The notes under the pieces: generated by a model
The model's input: only the letters and a program-made list of their open reading frames with translations
Told to the model about the DNA's origin: nothing
Database searches by the model: none
Program-made: the position numbers and the translations under genes
Assembly (NCBI GenBank): GCA_037962975.1
Contig: CM075672.1
Location: 130,744,001-130,808,000 of the forward strand
Source: Clitoria ternatea
Lineage: Eukaryota; Streptophyta; Magnoliopsida; Fabales; Fabaceae
DNA length: 64,000 bases
Direction of reading: 5' to 3'
In this document: one piece after another, positions 49,332-61,169 of the stretch
How positions within the stretch are numbered: position 1 is the first letter of the stretch
Layout of the letters: each line of letters starts with the position of its first letter

Positions 49332-50716
49332 TGATAGCCTACCGCAAGCGCACGGGGTATCAAAGTAATAAAAATATATCGTTCCTATAAAGATTGTGCC
49401 TAAGTACTAGTTATAACGGTGGTTCAATTATCTAGTGAATCGATTAAAATGAATTACTAAAACGATGATGAACAGTAAATTAGAAAACAAAAAATTCAAC
49501 GTCTTTTGTAGAAGAAAATCAGAGCAAGTTTGGGGAAATTTAATCAAAGGTAAATCTTGGGGTATTAAGGGTTTATATGCTAGTATCAAATTAAAGGTTA
49601 CTCGCCTATCCAATTATATGATTTTGTTTCTAAGGCAGATTCCCCTAAGTTAATTAATACCTTTCTCTCGAAAGCCTATTAACGTGCCTAATTCCCAAAG
49701 AACCGCGTTCAATTTGTTAATTAGACCTTTTATGTTCTATGGAAATCCGATTAATCCTCAAATAACTTTGCTTACAATCGTAAATTAAAATCATAGGTTC
49801 AATTTAGGTATTTTCAAATTACATGCCAATCTCTCGATTACCCATATAATTTGTGATCATCTACGCTTATCTCTAAGTCTTGCAGAAACATTAGGCATAC
49901 ATAAATTGAATAGAAATTGAAATCACATAGATTGGAATGCAAAGAACAATTAATTGTAACACATAGGAATACTACATCCTTAGCCCCAAGAATAGAGTTT
50001 AGTGTGCCATAAGGATGGGTGTCATCATGTTACACATCACAAAATCAATGCCAAGCATAAAAGATATCGAAAGTGTAAAATAGGGATTTAGAAATTACAA
50101 ATTAGTTCTCACTAGGATTCCTAATTCTTCCTCCCAAATCTGCAGAATTAATTTCCCTTGATGGTCTTGACTCTTGATTCCCAATGAAAGCTTCCCAAAA
50201 GGTCCTTTTAAATCTACCAAAAGTTGTCTCTTTAATTGTCTCTGCAGAACTCTCCAACATATCCCCCAAGCGCCTAACAAAAACCTTAAACAAATTAGAG
50301 ATTTGGGCCTTGTAGGGGACAACCATGACCAGTGGTTCGAGTCCTGATCCCTTTTAAACAAAATTTTATAACTTTGGGTAACAGACAAAGCCAACCACGG
50401 CCAGTGGTGGTTTCTAACTTGCTTTTCCTCTTTTCCAGTGCTAACCACGGCCAGTGGTTTGCCACCATTGGCAGTGGTTTCCTCCAACCTTGCCAAAATG
50501 CACTCCTAAAGTCCTCAAAGGTCTCTTCTTTCATCCACTTTGCCATTTTTCCTCAAAATAGACCTAGAATATCATTGATCCTGCAAAATAGGAATAATTA
50601 AGTAATATGTGTGGAAAAGAATCAAAATCAAGGGAATCGAGCATGAAACAATATGCAAAAACCCTAAAAACTAGACCTAAAAACAACCAAAAACAACACA
50701 TAATGCATACTTATCA
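49332..50716 (-). mobile_element. 3' LTR of the minus-strand Athila-type element
   Basis: On the minus strand it starts TGATAAGTATGCATTATG (edge at 50716), just after a polypurine-like GTTTGGGGTATTTT, and ends CCGTGCGCTTGCGGTAGGCTATCA (edge at 49332). Length is 1385 bp. The 3' edge resembles that of the plus-strand Athila LTR (CCCGTGCGCTTGTGGGCCCTGTCA), and the 5' edges share TGATAAGT. No TSD test is possible because the other LTR lies outside the window. It carries four AACCACGGCCAGTGGTT words. Confidence 0.85.
50321..50480. repeat. AACCACGGCCAGTGGTT palindromes in Athila LTR
   Basis: Copies begin at about 50321, 50393 and 50443, with a degenerate one near 50461. The 17-base word is an imperfect palindrome (AACCAC...GTGGTT). 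The same word recurs in the internal spacer at 54105-54372. Confidence 0.8.
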
Positions 50717-52224
50717 AAATACCCCAAACTAAAACATTGCTTGTCCTCAAGCAATCACTGAATCCATACAAGCATATAATGAAAAACCAGTAGACCCAAG
50801 CAAACTTAAGGAATCTTGTGTTTATTTATTTTCTTTGTTTTTGTGTTTTTAAGAGATTGCATAAACTACTAGAATATACCACAATCAATAGTCAAACCAC
50901 ATTCACTAAGATTAGACGTAGGGTACTCTTTCTCACTTCCCACTTAATGTATGTGTTTGTGTTTCAATCCACTGAGACCATACCATTCTAAACACTACCA
51001 TAGGCTTGGCAATTGACCACAAACTCCACAGTTATCCAGAAGACATGCATCGGTCAAAAGGTCTTTTAAAAGGTTGTAATGGGGCCAAGGGATTCATAAC
51101 ATAGGAATAGAAACCAAGAAAAAGGGAAATGCAAAGGGCTTAATTCTATAAGAAGAGTTGTATCACAAAAAGGCAAGTAAACCTCAATTCAATAACTCTC
51201 TATACTTTCAAACCATAAAGGGTATGCTTCATTTTTCTTTTTCTCTTCTTTTAATTTTGAGATCAAACTCCTTATCTTTCCTTTTCTTTGAATCACACAC
51301 CCCAAACTATCATGGTTTTTGTTTTTCAATTTAACCACTTTTAGTTAGCTTATCCTTTTTGCCTCTTCTATATGTTAACCAGAAATCCTAATGTTAAAGG
51401 TTTTGAAAGAAAATATCATATTATTTCATAGCTCAAAGGGGATAACTAATGGATTAAGCTTTCAACAAATTCTAAGGTTAAAGAAAACAAAACCTAAAGT
51501 GCCTTTTTCATTCCAAGCATGCATTCACAAACCGTTTTGAATTGGTCAAAAGCCAAGTTCTAGAGTGCTATCAAATGTGTGAATCACTCAGTCAAAGAAT
51601 CATGGGTCATTTACAATTTAATGCACTGAACACCCTATTGCTCAAAAGCTCACAGTGGTAATTAGCCTAATCAAAGAAACACAGTCATCATGCTGAGTGA
51701 TTATTCTGGAAAGAATAGCAATCAAAAACTTATATATAATATATATATATATTATTTTTTATTTTTTATACAAGATTAACCTAAGTAATGCTTAAAATCC
51801 AACCAATCTACATCACATGTCATACAGATAACAATAACTACAATCAGCAATCAATGCTAGCCTAAGGCATATGAGGAAACATACAATCATGCAAATGAAC
51901 TAGAACTTAAGCATACAATCATGTAAATGAACTAGAAAATAAAAATAAACAAAAATAAAAAGGAATAAAGTAAGAATGAGCTGAACTTTTGTGTACCCAT
52001 CACCCCAAACTAAAACTAGACATTGTCCCCAATGTCCATATCAAAAGGGCCAAAAAGGGCCGTAATTGAGGAACCAAGGGTAAATGGACACAAAAGTTCA
52101 ATTGTTACCTGTCATGGAGAAGGGGGTGGAAATGACCTTATTGGGTGTGTCCAATCATACATGGCATCTACCCAGTCAGAAATCTGATCGATGCGTGCCC
52201 CTGACGGGTTTGTTCAGCAGACAT
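50717..52224 (-). other. Athila 3' internal spacer with polypurine-like tracts
   Basis: Non-coding region between the extra ORF and the 3' LTR. The minus strand ends GAGGACAAGCAATGTTTTAG then TTTGGGGTATTTT next to the LTR; a similar GGGGACAATGTCTAG-TTTTAGTTTGGGG tract occurs at about 52008-52040. Such paired tracts are familiar in plant Athila-type elements. Otherwise AT-rich with nothing recognised. Confidence 0.6.
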
Positions 52225-53283
52225 CTACTTAAGCAAGGTGTACATTTGCTGCAGGGAGAAAGGTGGCTCCTCACCAAAATCAGATGGCTCACCCTGTTCT
52301 GGAGGCCCGGTGGGTAGTGGCATCTCGGTAGAGAGTGGAGTATGGTCATCTGTCTCTGTAAAAACAAAAGATGTCTTGCCCTCTAAACTTGTGAAAGTAG
52401 GATCAGGTAAGGGGTAAGGAACAGAAAAACCAGGTATGACTAAACAATAAACATTATGCTCCTTTACAACTATGCCCATATTTATTAATTCACCTATATC
52501 TACCCTCTTTGGTTGGTGATAAAGATTATCCTACTCTAAATTTATACCCACATACCTTGCTATAAGATTAATGTAACCTGCAAGAATAATTTTACCAATA
52601 GTGGCATTGCCAACTCGGGAAAATTGGCTACCTAACCATTTAGTAGAGTCAATATGAGTATTATTAAGCATAGAGTATAAGAAAAATACCTCAGCTTGTC
52701 GGACGGTATCGGGACGATCATACCTACCAAAAAGGGAACGGGCCATAAACCGCTAAAGGTATCAGAAAACAGGATGATGAATAGAGGAAGCTTTGGAAGA
52801 GGAAGCATCATAGTTACCCCGTGCAATAGAAATAAAGAACCAAAAGTATACTGGTCTAAAGTCCTTTGGATGCTAGCAGCAACCCCTGGGGGAAAACCAT
52901 AAATTTTAGCCACCTCATCCACATTCATTTTATAATCAGTATTGTTCAACCTAAATGACATTTCCCAACCATCAGTAGTTAGGTACCTACTCACCTCCAC
53001 TGAACTTAGGAATTCTAAAGAGGTATACTCATACACGGGTTTAAACAATTCAATAAAGGAATCCTAACCCATATTTTGACATAAGCGTAATGTATCTTCA
53101 AAAATTCCCAATTCCATCAAAGTATCTTTGCAGAAAAATCTAGAGGGAATAAGCTCTCTACTTAATAAAGATTCCAACCTTATCTTTTTGCCCTTCTGAT
53201 GAGCATTCAATATCATTCAAATCAGAGTAGTTAGAAGACTTACCCTTTGTCTTCCTTTTCTTAGAGGGAATCTTAGGTGCCAT
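52225..53283 (-). pseudogene. ATHILA-type extra ORF downstream of pol (decayed)
   Basis: ATG at 53283 opens a frame with a basic, nuclear-signal-like N-terminus (MAPKIPSKKRKTKGK). After a stop and frame changes it continues as VYEYTSLEFLSSVEVSRYL, GWEMSFRLNNTDYKMNVDEVAKIYGFP, then a segment ending about 52225 rich in Pro/Glu. Position (after integrase, before the 3' LTR) and these motifs fit the ATHILA ORF family found in Athila elements. Its molecular role is not established; it has been discussed as envelope-like, but I see no convincing signal peptide or membrane anchor here. At least one stop lies near 53160 and others follow. Confidence 0.7.
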
Positions 53284-54739
53284 GGAGTTGAATAAAAACT
53301 TAGAGATGACCTAATAAAACCATACAAAAAGGGTTAAAAAGCATTCTAATTCAAGCTCCAAAGTTTTGCATCATGACAAGAAACAACACCTATATAATCT
53401 TATACATTCATGGCATGTAATAGAGAAATAGACATATATGAATAATTAAATACCATGAGAGATGAACTAGACCAAATGCATATTCAGATCATGAACAATT
53501 CAAGAATTTTGTCTCTTGGGCATTTCATCAAACACATGGTGGGCACTAAATAAATGAGTGCCAAATGCAATATTCAAGAGTAATGCTTCCACTCATCAAG
53601 TTCAATAGCCACATTAAACAACCAGTTTCAGAATTTAACCACCAATCAAACATTTAATCACCACCAAAGATCAAAATTTGCACAAAAACATAAATGGGGT
53701 ATATGAAAAGGTATGAACACTAGATGAAATTCATGAAGATTTAGTGTTACCCATTTGGTTTTATAGCATTCAATTTCATCACAAAGCAATTAGGGTAAGC
53801 TGAAATGAATCAATTTAAGAATTTCATGATAAATCCCTAAAATTTTAGAAACCCCCAAAAACCCAATGAGAAACCCCAAACTAATGAGAAAGAGTACAAT
53901 GCTTACTTGATTTAGAGAAGAGGAAAGATGATTCAAGTAGCAAGATGATAAAGATGCAAGGAGATTGAGAGAAGTTTAAGTTTCTTAAGTGGTTTGGTGG
54001 GTATTTTCAAAAGGTATAAATGAAGGAAACAAGAAGGCAATGCATAAAAGAGGGGTACTAGGGCATGGGGTGTTTAAAAACATGAAAACCCCTATGTTGG
54101 GCCGAACCATGGCTAGTGGTGAATAACCACAGCCCGTGGTGTGTTCTATTTTGGCCCAGATTCTAAAATGAAAACAGCCTATGATACCTGATGGTAACCA
54201 CGGCCAGTGGTTGCCTCTGTTTCATGCCCAAAAATTCTTAAAATGTAGGGGGAAATTCCAGAGCTAACCACAACCAGTGGTTCTTACTGTTTTGTGCCAA
54301 AAAATTCAATTTTTCAGGGGAAAAGCCTGGGTCAAACCACTGCCAGTGGTGGATAACCACAGCCAGTGGTTTGCACTATTTTTTCACCCAGAAAACACTT
54401 ATACATTCATGAAAATTATTGGGTCAAACCACAACCTTTAATCCAAAAATCATGCCAATCAACCCAATTTAAAACACCTCATTTTGATTCCAACCAAATC
54501 ATGCAAAATGATGATTAATTCAAATATCTTACTCCACAAAAGGCAATATCAAAATATTTTTGTGTTTACTTTAATTTTTACACCAAACATGCAAGCAAAC
54601 AAATTCATGCAAAACAATTGAAATAAAATGACAAATGGGGTTACCTCCCCAACAGTGCTAAGTTTAACGTCTTCAGCCAGATGTTTTTCACCATTTGGAT
54701 TTATGAATTCGATGCATCAAGCAAATCCAAAGCACTTGC
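53284..54739 (-). other. Athila spacer between integrase and extra ORF
   Basis: About 1.46 kb without coding. It is AT-rich from 53284 to 54060 and then carries a cluster of palindromic words (54105-54372, separate entry). From 54380 to 54739 nothing further is recognised. Confidence 0.6.
54105..54372. repeat. AACCACGGCCAGTGGTT palindromes in Athila internal spacer
   Basis: Six copies or variants begin near 54105, 54125, 54196, 54266, 54335 and 54355 (for example AACCACGGCCAGTGGTT, AACCACAACCAGTGGTT, AACCACAGCCAGTGGTT), with a partial copy near 54427. The same word is in this element's LTR. Confidence 0.85.
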
Positions 54740-55800
54740 TTAATGAATAGGCTCGTCTGTCAAGTAGTGCTTAAGTCTTTGCCCATTTACTTTAAATGGT
54801 CCATACTTTTCGCTCCATAACTCAACAGTGCCAAAGGAAAATACTTTCAAAACTCTAAACGGTCCCGACCATTGGGACCTTAGTTTACCTAGAAATAACC
54901 TTAATCTTGAGTTATCCATTGGGACCTTAGTTTACCTAGAAATAACCTTAATCTCGAGTTATATAACAAGACCATATCACCTGGATTGAATGTCCTCCAA
55001 AGGATGTGACGATCATGCCAACGTTTTGTTTTTTCCTTGTAAATCTTAGCATTCTCATACGCATCCAAACGCAGTTCCTCTAGTTCATTTAGCTCTAATA
55101 ACCTGCGCTCACCTGCAACCTTATGATCAAGATTAAGTATTTTAACTGCCCAAAATGATTTATACTCAAGTTCAATAGCCAAATGACAAGGCTTCCCATA
55201 TTCTAGTTTAAAGGGTGTGGTTCCAATAGGGGTTTTATATGCGGTACAATATACCCATAAGGAATCGTCTAATTTAATAGACCAATCCTTACGTGATGTA
55301 TTGACCACTTGTTAGAGAATATTTTTTATCTCCCTAATGGAAACCTCAACCTGTCCATTAGTTTGAGGGTGATAAGGTCTGGCAACCTTATGCCTCACTC
55401 CATATTTCTTTAAAAGGGTCTGAAAAGTTTTCTCAATAAAATGAGACTCTCCATCACTTATAACACACTTAGGAACCCCAAACCTCAGAAATATAATCTT
55501 TTTAAAAAGCTTAATAACAGTTTTAGGGTCCGAATGAGGTAAAGCAATGGCTTCCACCCATTTAGACACATAATCAACTGCTACTAAGATAAACTGGTTT
55601 CCAAAGGAAGAGGGAAAGGGTCCCATGAAATCAACCCCCCACACATCAAATAACTCAACCTCTAAAATTCTATTAAGTGGCATCTCATGCCTTTTACCTA
55701 TGTTACCTGTTCGTTGGCAAGCATCACAAGTCAGGATATACTTACCCACATCCTTAAAAAGTGTGGCCAGTAGAACCCAGCTTGTAATTCTTTCGAGGCT
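54740..55800 (-). pseudogene. Athila-type integrase (decayed)
   Basis: Read leftward: CDACQRTGNIGKRHEMP (end of the HHCC zinc finger), VWGVDFMGPFPSSFGN (first catalytic Asp), CVISDGESHF (second Asp), RPYHPQTNGQVEVSIREIK (catalytic Glu region), then YKTPIGTTPFKLEYGKPCHL and a C-terminal KVNGQRLKHYLTDEP ending in TAA at 54740-54742. All three catalytic acids are still encoded. A stop lies at 55312-55314 and a 47-bp tandem duplication (54871-54964) shifts the frame in the C-terminal part. Integrase would join the element's DNA to the host; this copy cannot be made intact. Confidence 0.88.
54871..54964. repeat. 47-bp tandem duplication in integrase
   Basis: ATTGGGACCTTAGTTTACC starts at 54871 and again at 54918. 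The two units are nearly identical; 47 is not a multiple of 3, so the duplication shifts the reading frame. Confidence 0.9.
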
Positions 55801-56107
55801 ATCTTGGATCTACTCATGTGGCCTCAATAGGAAAAAGAGTGGCAATGGTCTAGGATGGCATGGACTTCATCCTCTGGAACACACCTCCTAATCAAACCAT
55901 CTACATATTGTTTAAAAATGAGGGGCTCATCCCAATAGTAATGCTTAACATCTGTAAGAAAGTTCTTTTTCTACTGAAAACCAAGGTCAAGGGGTAAAAT
56001 ACCATAAGCAAGAAAATTAACAAAATCTGTATACCAAGGCACTTGTTGGACACTAAGACTCAGTAGTTGTTCATCTGGAAAAGACTCATTGATGGGAACA
56101 ACATCAC

Positions 56108-57280
56108 TCATCTTATCTTTTCCAGATGACATCCTAGATAGGTGGTCAGCAACAAGGTTCTCAATACCTTTTTATCTTTTATCTCTAAGTCAAATTCTTG
56201 CAGAATCAAAATCCACCTAATTAGCCTAGGCTTTGCTTCTTTTTTATGTAAAAGATACTTGATGGCAAAATGGTCAGTATATACAGTAACATGCGAGCCT
56301 ACCAAGTATGATATAAACTTATCAAAAGCAAAGACAATAGCTAATAATTCCTTTTCAATGGTGGAATAATTTACCTGCGCTTCATCAAGTGTACGACTAG
56401 TATAATGGATCACGTACAGCTTCTTATCCTTCCGTTGCCCAAGCCCAGCCCCTACTGCGTGATCACTAGCATCACACATCCGCTCAAATGGGAGTTTCCA
56501 ATCAGGGGGTTGTACCATAGGAGCATAAATCAAAGCTTGTTTAATCCTGCAAAAAGCCTCAAGACAAGATGAGTCAAAAATAAAAGGCACATCCTTACCC
56601 AAAAGATTAGTCAAAGGCTTGGTGATCTTGCTGAAGTCTTTAATGAACCGCCGATAAAACCCGACATGCCCAAGAAATACTTCGAATACCTTTCACATTG
56701 GTCGGTGGGGGTAATTTTTCAATCACCTCTACCTTAGCCTTATCCACCTCAATTCCTCTCTCAGACACCAGGTGTCCAAGAACTATGCCTTCTCTTACCA
56801 TGAAATGACATTTCTCCCAATTTAAGACTAAGTTGGCCTCCTCACAATGCTACAAAACTTGGCACAAATTAGTCAAATAATTATCAAAATCCAAACCATG
56901 CATAGTAAAGTCATCCATTAAAACTTCCATCACATTCTCAATCAAATCAGAAAAGATGGTCTGCATACACCTTTGAAAAGTCACAGGTGCATTACATAGG
57001 CCAAATGGCATTCTTCTATATGCATATGTCCCATAAGGGCAAGTGAAGGTAGTTTTCTCTTGATCAGATGGATGGATGGGAATTTGATGAAAACCTGAGT
57101 ACCTATCCAAATAACAGAAATAAGAGTGCTTAGCAAGCCTCTTAAGCATCTGATCAATGAAACGAAGAGGGAAATGATCTTTCTTTGTGGTACTATTTAG
57201 CTTTCTATAATCAATGCACATACGCTACCCAAAAACTATCCTAGTAGAAATTAGTTCCTATTTATCATTTTTCACAACAG
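56108..57280 (-). pseudogene. Athila-type reverse transcriptase and RNase H (decayed)
   Basis: RT motifs in order: MCIDYRKLNSTTKKDHFPL, FIDQMLKRLAKHSYFCYLD, TFTCPYGTYAYRRMPFGLCNAP and VLMDDFTMHG, where LMDD occupies the polymerase catalytic position. RNase H follows with FERMCDASDHAVGAGL, TIEKELLAIVFAFDKF and VTVYTDHFAIKYLL. A frame change and stops separate the protease frame from RT near 57221-57281, and another break separates RT from RNase H around 56620-56850. Order PR-RT-RH-IN marks Ty3/gypsy. Confidence 0.9.
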
Positions 57281-58453
57281 TTATCCCTCCCTTTTAGGAA
57301 CCACATGAATTGGACTTACGTACTTACTACTAGCAATGGGATATATAACACCAACATCAAGCAATTTCAAAATTTCCTTTTTAACCACTTCTTGAATTTT
57401 TGGATTTAGTCTCCTAAGTGGTTCTACTATGGGCCTACTCTCATCCTCTATAGTTATCCCATGCATGCAAAAGGAAGGGCGAATCCCCTTTATATCATCC
57501 ATTGTATAACCAATAACCTTCATATACAACCTAAGTTGTTTCAAAAGCTTCTCAGTTTCATATGGATTCAAGTCAGTATTTACACTGACAGGATATGTAG
57601 AGTTGGGTCCAAGAAATTCATACCTCAATGAAGCCGGTAAAGGCTTCAATTCAATAGTTGAGCTTATCACTTTCTCACACATCTCATGTTTAAGTGGGGC
57701 ATTCTCTTCCAAACAATCAGATGTTCCTGTAGGCTCAATTAATAAAGAAAATTCAAGTGAATCCTTAGGAAGAGTTTCTTCCTTCACCATTTGGTTAATA
57801 AAATCCACAGAACAAACATCATCAAAAGGTTTCTTTAAAGCATCTTTCAAACTAAAATCTACCTTTTGGTCTCTAATAGTCAGAGACAATTTTCCATTTT
57901 TAACATCTATTACTGCACCCATGGTTGCCAAAAATGGCCTGCCTAGAATAATAGGGACCATAGAATCCTCATCCATTTCCAAAACAACAAAGTCGATAGG
58001 AATGAAAAATTTACCTACTTTAATAGGCACATTTTCTAAAATACGCACAGGATATTTAACAGACCTATCCGCTAATTGCAATGACATCCTAGTAGGTTTC
58101 AATTCACCCAATCCCAATTTTTTAGCAATAGACAATGGCATTAAGCTAAAGCTAGCTCTTAAATTATATAGTGCTATATCAATAGCCATGTCACCAATCA
58201 TACAAGGAATAGAAAAATTACCTGGATCCTGAAGCTTGGGTGGTAGCTTTCTTTGGATCAAAGCACTGCACTCCTTAGTATGTGCTACTATACCATCCTC
58301 CTCTAATTTCCTTTTATTGGATAAGATGTCCTTCAGGAACTTTGTATATGTTGGCATTTGTTGCAAGGCATCTATAAAAGGAACATTAACATAAAGCTTC
58401 TTAAGAACTTCAAGAAACTTACCAAACTGTTTGTCAGGCTTAGCCTTGGCCAA
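57281..58453 (-). pseudogene. Athila-type gag tail and protease (active site altered)
   Basis: A continuous 390-residue frame: AKAKPDKQFGKFLEVLKKLYVN and PTYTKFLKDILSNKRKLEEDG (linker typical of Athila gag-protease), then protease: PPKLQDPGNFSIPCMIG, ALYNLRASFSLMPLSI, VPIILGRPFLATMGAVIDV. Relatives usually have D-L-G-A-S at the active site; here it reads N-L-R-A-S, so the catalytic Asp and neighbouring Gly are lost although the frame stays open. The C-terminal part reaches the start of RT (SPIHVVPKREG) and stops. Confidence 0.85.
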
Positions 58454-59278
58454 GCGTTAAGGAAATGGAACTGGAGACTGATATGGTTTCACCTCCTCCT
58501 TCTTTTCAATTTATTTATCTTCCTCCTTCTTTAACTAGGTGGTCACGAAGGTCTCCATCAAGGACTCCAGCTTAGATTTCTGTGGAATGTATGGTCGTTG
58601 TGGTTATCTAAAATTACTCTAATTTCCTTGATAAGGAGGTGGTCTGCTTTAGAAACCAGGTGGTCCTTGTGGCTGTCAGAAATTATTGCCATAATTTCCA
58701 CCATAGTTCCCAATAGCATCCACCTGTTGCATCTCTGGTTCGGCATTCTGAGTCACTCCAAGCTGACATCCTGAAATGTTATGATCTGAAACACCACACA
58801 GCTCAAAAACAAGATTAGAAGTACCTATTCCTAATTTATCAAATTTCTCAATTTTAACAGATAATGCCTCTACTTTAGTAGTTAATAAAGAGAGAACATC
58901 AACAGAGTACTTACCTGGAGTTCTTGGTAAACTCCTTTCTGAAGACCATTGGTATGTGTTTTGGGCAACCTCCTCAATGAGATTGTAACCTTCCTCCATG
59001 TTCTTACTCATGAAGGCACCACCAGCTGTGGCATCCAAGGTTACCTTTTGGTTTGGAGTGAGCCCACTATAGAAAATGTGCTTATCAACTAGCATTCAAT
59101 ACAATGGTTTGGGCATTCTTAAACCATTTCTTTGTACCTCTCCCAGGCATCATAAAGAGTTTCATCATCTTTTTGAGCGAAAGTGATGATTTGCTTCCTC
59201 AACTGGTCTGTTTTGCTCCTTGGATAATATTTGTTAAGGAAGGCATGAGACAGTTTCTCCCATGTAGTGATTAACCCC
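58454..59278 (-). pseudogene. Athila-type gag, cut by the plus-strand element
   Basis: Read leftward from the cut: TTWEKLSHAFLNKYYPRSKTD, FAQKDDETLYDAWERYK, then IFYSGLTPNQKVTLDATAGGAFMSK and SVDVLSLLTTKVEALSVKIEK. The zinc knuckle reads FELCGVSDHNISGC, with Phe at the first Cys. Stops and a frame change occur near 59115-59100, and another frame change near 58680-58700 in the Gly/Asn/Gln-rich tail. The N-terminal part of gag is beyond the insertion at 59279 and so outside the window. Confidence 0.88.
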
Positions 59279-59519
59279 TGATAAGTGCTTTATAGTACAA
59301 TAAATTAGATCCAGTTTGCTTAGGATATTTATCATTATCCACTGTAATTCCTTTATTTATTACGATTTTTGCTTTCTTTCCACTCTATTCTACTTGGGTA
59401 TGTTATTTTGCAAAACTTAAGGTAATAAAGGGTCAAAAACAAGAGAAAAACGACCATAAAATGATAAAAAAACAAGAAGAACAAGCCCAAAGTGGAAAGA
59501 ATTCTCTTTTTAGAGCTGA

Positions 59520-60560
59520 AATCCGACTCAGAAAGCAGAAATCCGACTCAGAGCACTGAAATCCGACTTAAAATGGCCAAATCCAAGTGGGATAACTCAG
59601 AAATGACCAAATCCGAGTGGAAAGACTCAGAGTAGAGCATTACCGAGTAAAATACTGCACTGTTGGAGAAAATCCGAGTGAAATGTTCCCTGTCAAAGCC
59701 ATTCCGAGTGATAAATGGCTGACTCGAGTGAAGGACCAATGCTGAAATGGAATAAGTCTCGGTTGGAGGTGATTCCGAGTGGAAACTTCCCCGACTGCGT
59801 CCATTCCGAGTGAAAAAAGGAGACTGACCTCCAATAAATATGTCCAAAGCTATTCTCCGAGTGAAAGGACTGCTGATTGAAGTAAATCCGAGTGGGAACT
59901 TTCTGATTGCAACTAATCCGAGTGAAAAGCTGTTCCGAGTGAATGGATTCCGAGTAGAAGAGGCCACTGAAATGAATAAATGCTGACTAAGGAGGAATCC
60001 GAGTGGTTTCACTCAGAGAAGATGGCATTCTCAAGCGGAACAAGGCATTTTCGAGTAATGCCTTAAGCAAGCAAGGAAAATCCGAGCAGGAGTGAATCAC
60101 ACTCGGGCAGATTCTCACAGTTTCAGACTAAGTCCAAGTGAGATCTCTACAATGAAGAATACCGAGTAAAATAGGTCAGAAACCTATATTTCTGAGCAAA
60201 GCAAGGACATGAGAGGAAATTCAATCAGCCAGATTCGAGTAAAGACAACCGACTGGGTTGATTGACGACTGAAGGCCATTCCGAGTAAAAAGCAAGAAGA
60301 CACTTTCGAGTGTATCATTTCAAGGAATGAAGGCCGACTGAATTATTTCAAAGCAAATCCGAGTGAATGTATCCGAATGAATTTGACCGAGTGAATTCCA
60401 AAGCAAAATCCGAGCAAAGTTTGAACCGAGTGGTTCAGATTCAGAGACAGCCGAGTGAAAATGTTTGGGAACCGATTGAATAAATTCTGATCCTGAGTGA
60501 GTCTTCAATTAGTTCCGAATGAACTCCATGAAGCTGAGCCGAGTGAATGGTTTTAGTCGG
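59520..60560 (+). repeat. CCGAGTGAA array in Athila-type LTR, plus orientation
   Basis: Around 45 copies of (A/T)TCCGAGTGAA and variants at 15-35 base spacing, the same word as in the chromovirus-like LTRs at 1063-8269, 3058-5780 and 29942-33940. It lies upstream of the LTR promoter. Confidence 0.88.
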
Positions 60561-60599
60561 ATCCGAGTCCCTCTGCAGTCAATTCCGACTGAATGGCTC

Positions 60600-60905
60600 A
60601 ATCAGAGTTACTCTTTAGTCACTCTTCACTCATCCATTCATCCAGCTTCATCACCGACCGATTCTCCTCCAAACACCGACCCACCAATAACACTGACTGA
60701 CTTTCACTCGGATTTGTGTCCAAAGTCACCTTTTCACTCGGTCTTTTGCACAAAAGGCCTCTTTTCCACTCGGATTCTAGAGAGAAGGTGAAAACCGACC
60801 TAATTCTTCACAATGCAACACCGTCCAGCACTCAGCAAACCACCCTCCAGCAAGCTTTCACTCGGATTTTGGAGAAAAAATGAAAACCGACCCAGTTTTC
60901 CACTC
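60600..60905 (-). repeat. CCGAGTGAA array, minus orientation (TTCACTCGG on plus)
   Basis: Several TTCACTCGG(A/T) and CCACTCGG copies (near 60710, 60736, 60767, 60858, 60900) mixed with ACCGACC/CGACTGA words. They are inverted relative to the preceding array and lie immediately upstream of the promoter region. Confidence 0.75.
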
Positions 60906-61120
60906 GAAATTTGCCCAGCTGAATAAATCCAAGCACCGAATTATTGGAAATATTAAAATAATACAATTTGGGACAGTTGGAAGTCACATGCACCGAAAGT
61001 TTTCTCCCACTTGACACCATCCAGGCTGTCTCCAAGCTGTGATAGTGGGGCGGCTGAGAAGAAGACAATTGCACCAACTGGCAACGCGTTTTCCAAGCTG
61101 ACTTCTTCCCTTCCTTTGCC

Positions 61121-61130
61121 TATAAAAGGG
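61121..61130 (+). promoter_or_regulatory. TATA box of Athila-type LTR
   Basis: TATAAAAGGG, a strong plant TATA match, about 40 bases before a long pyrimidine tract beginning near 61170. Transcription likely starts between the two. Confidence 0.7.
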
Positions 61131-61169
61131 AACACGGACAGCACCACCAAGGCATCACTTGAAATCAAT

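Noticed and set aside
57603..58232. 209-codon plus-strand open frame
   Set aside because: It is antisense to the protease frame, which has clear motifs; no recognisable domain on the plus strand.
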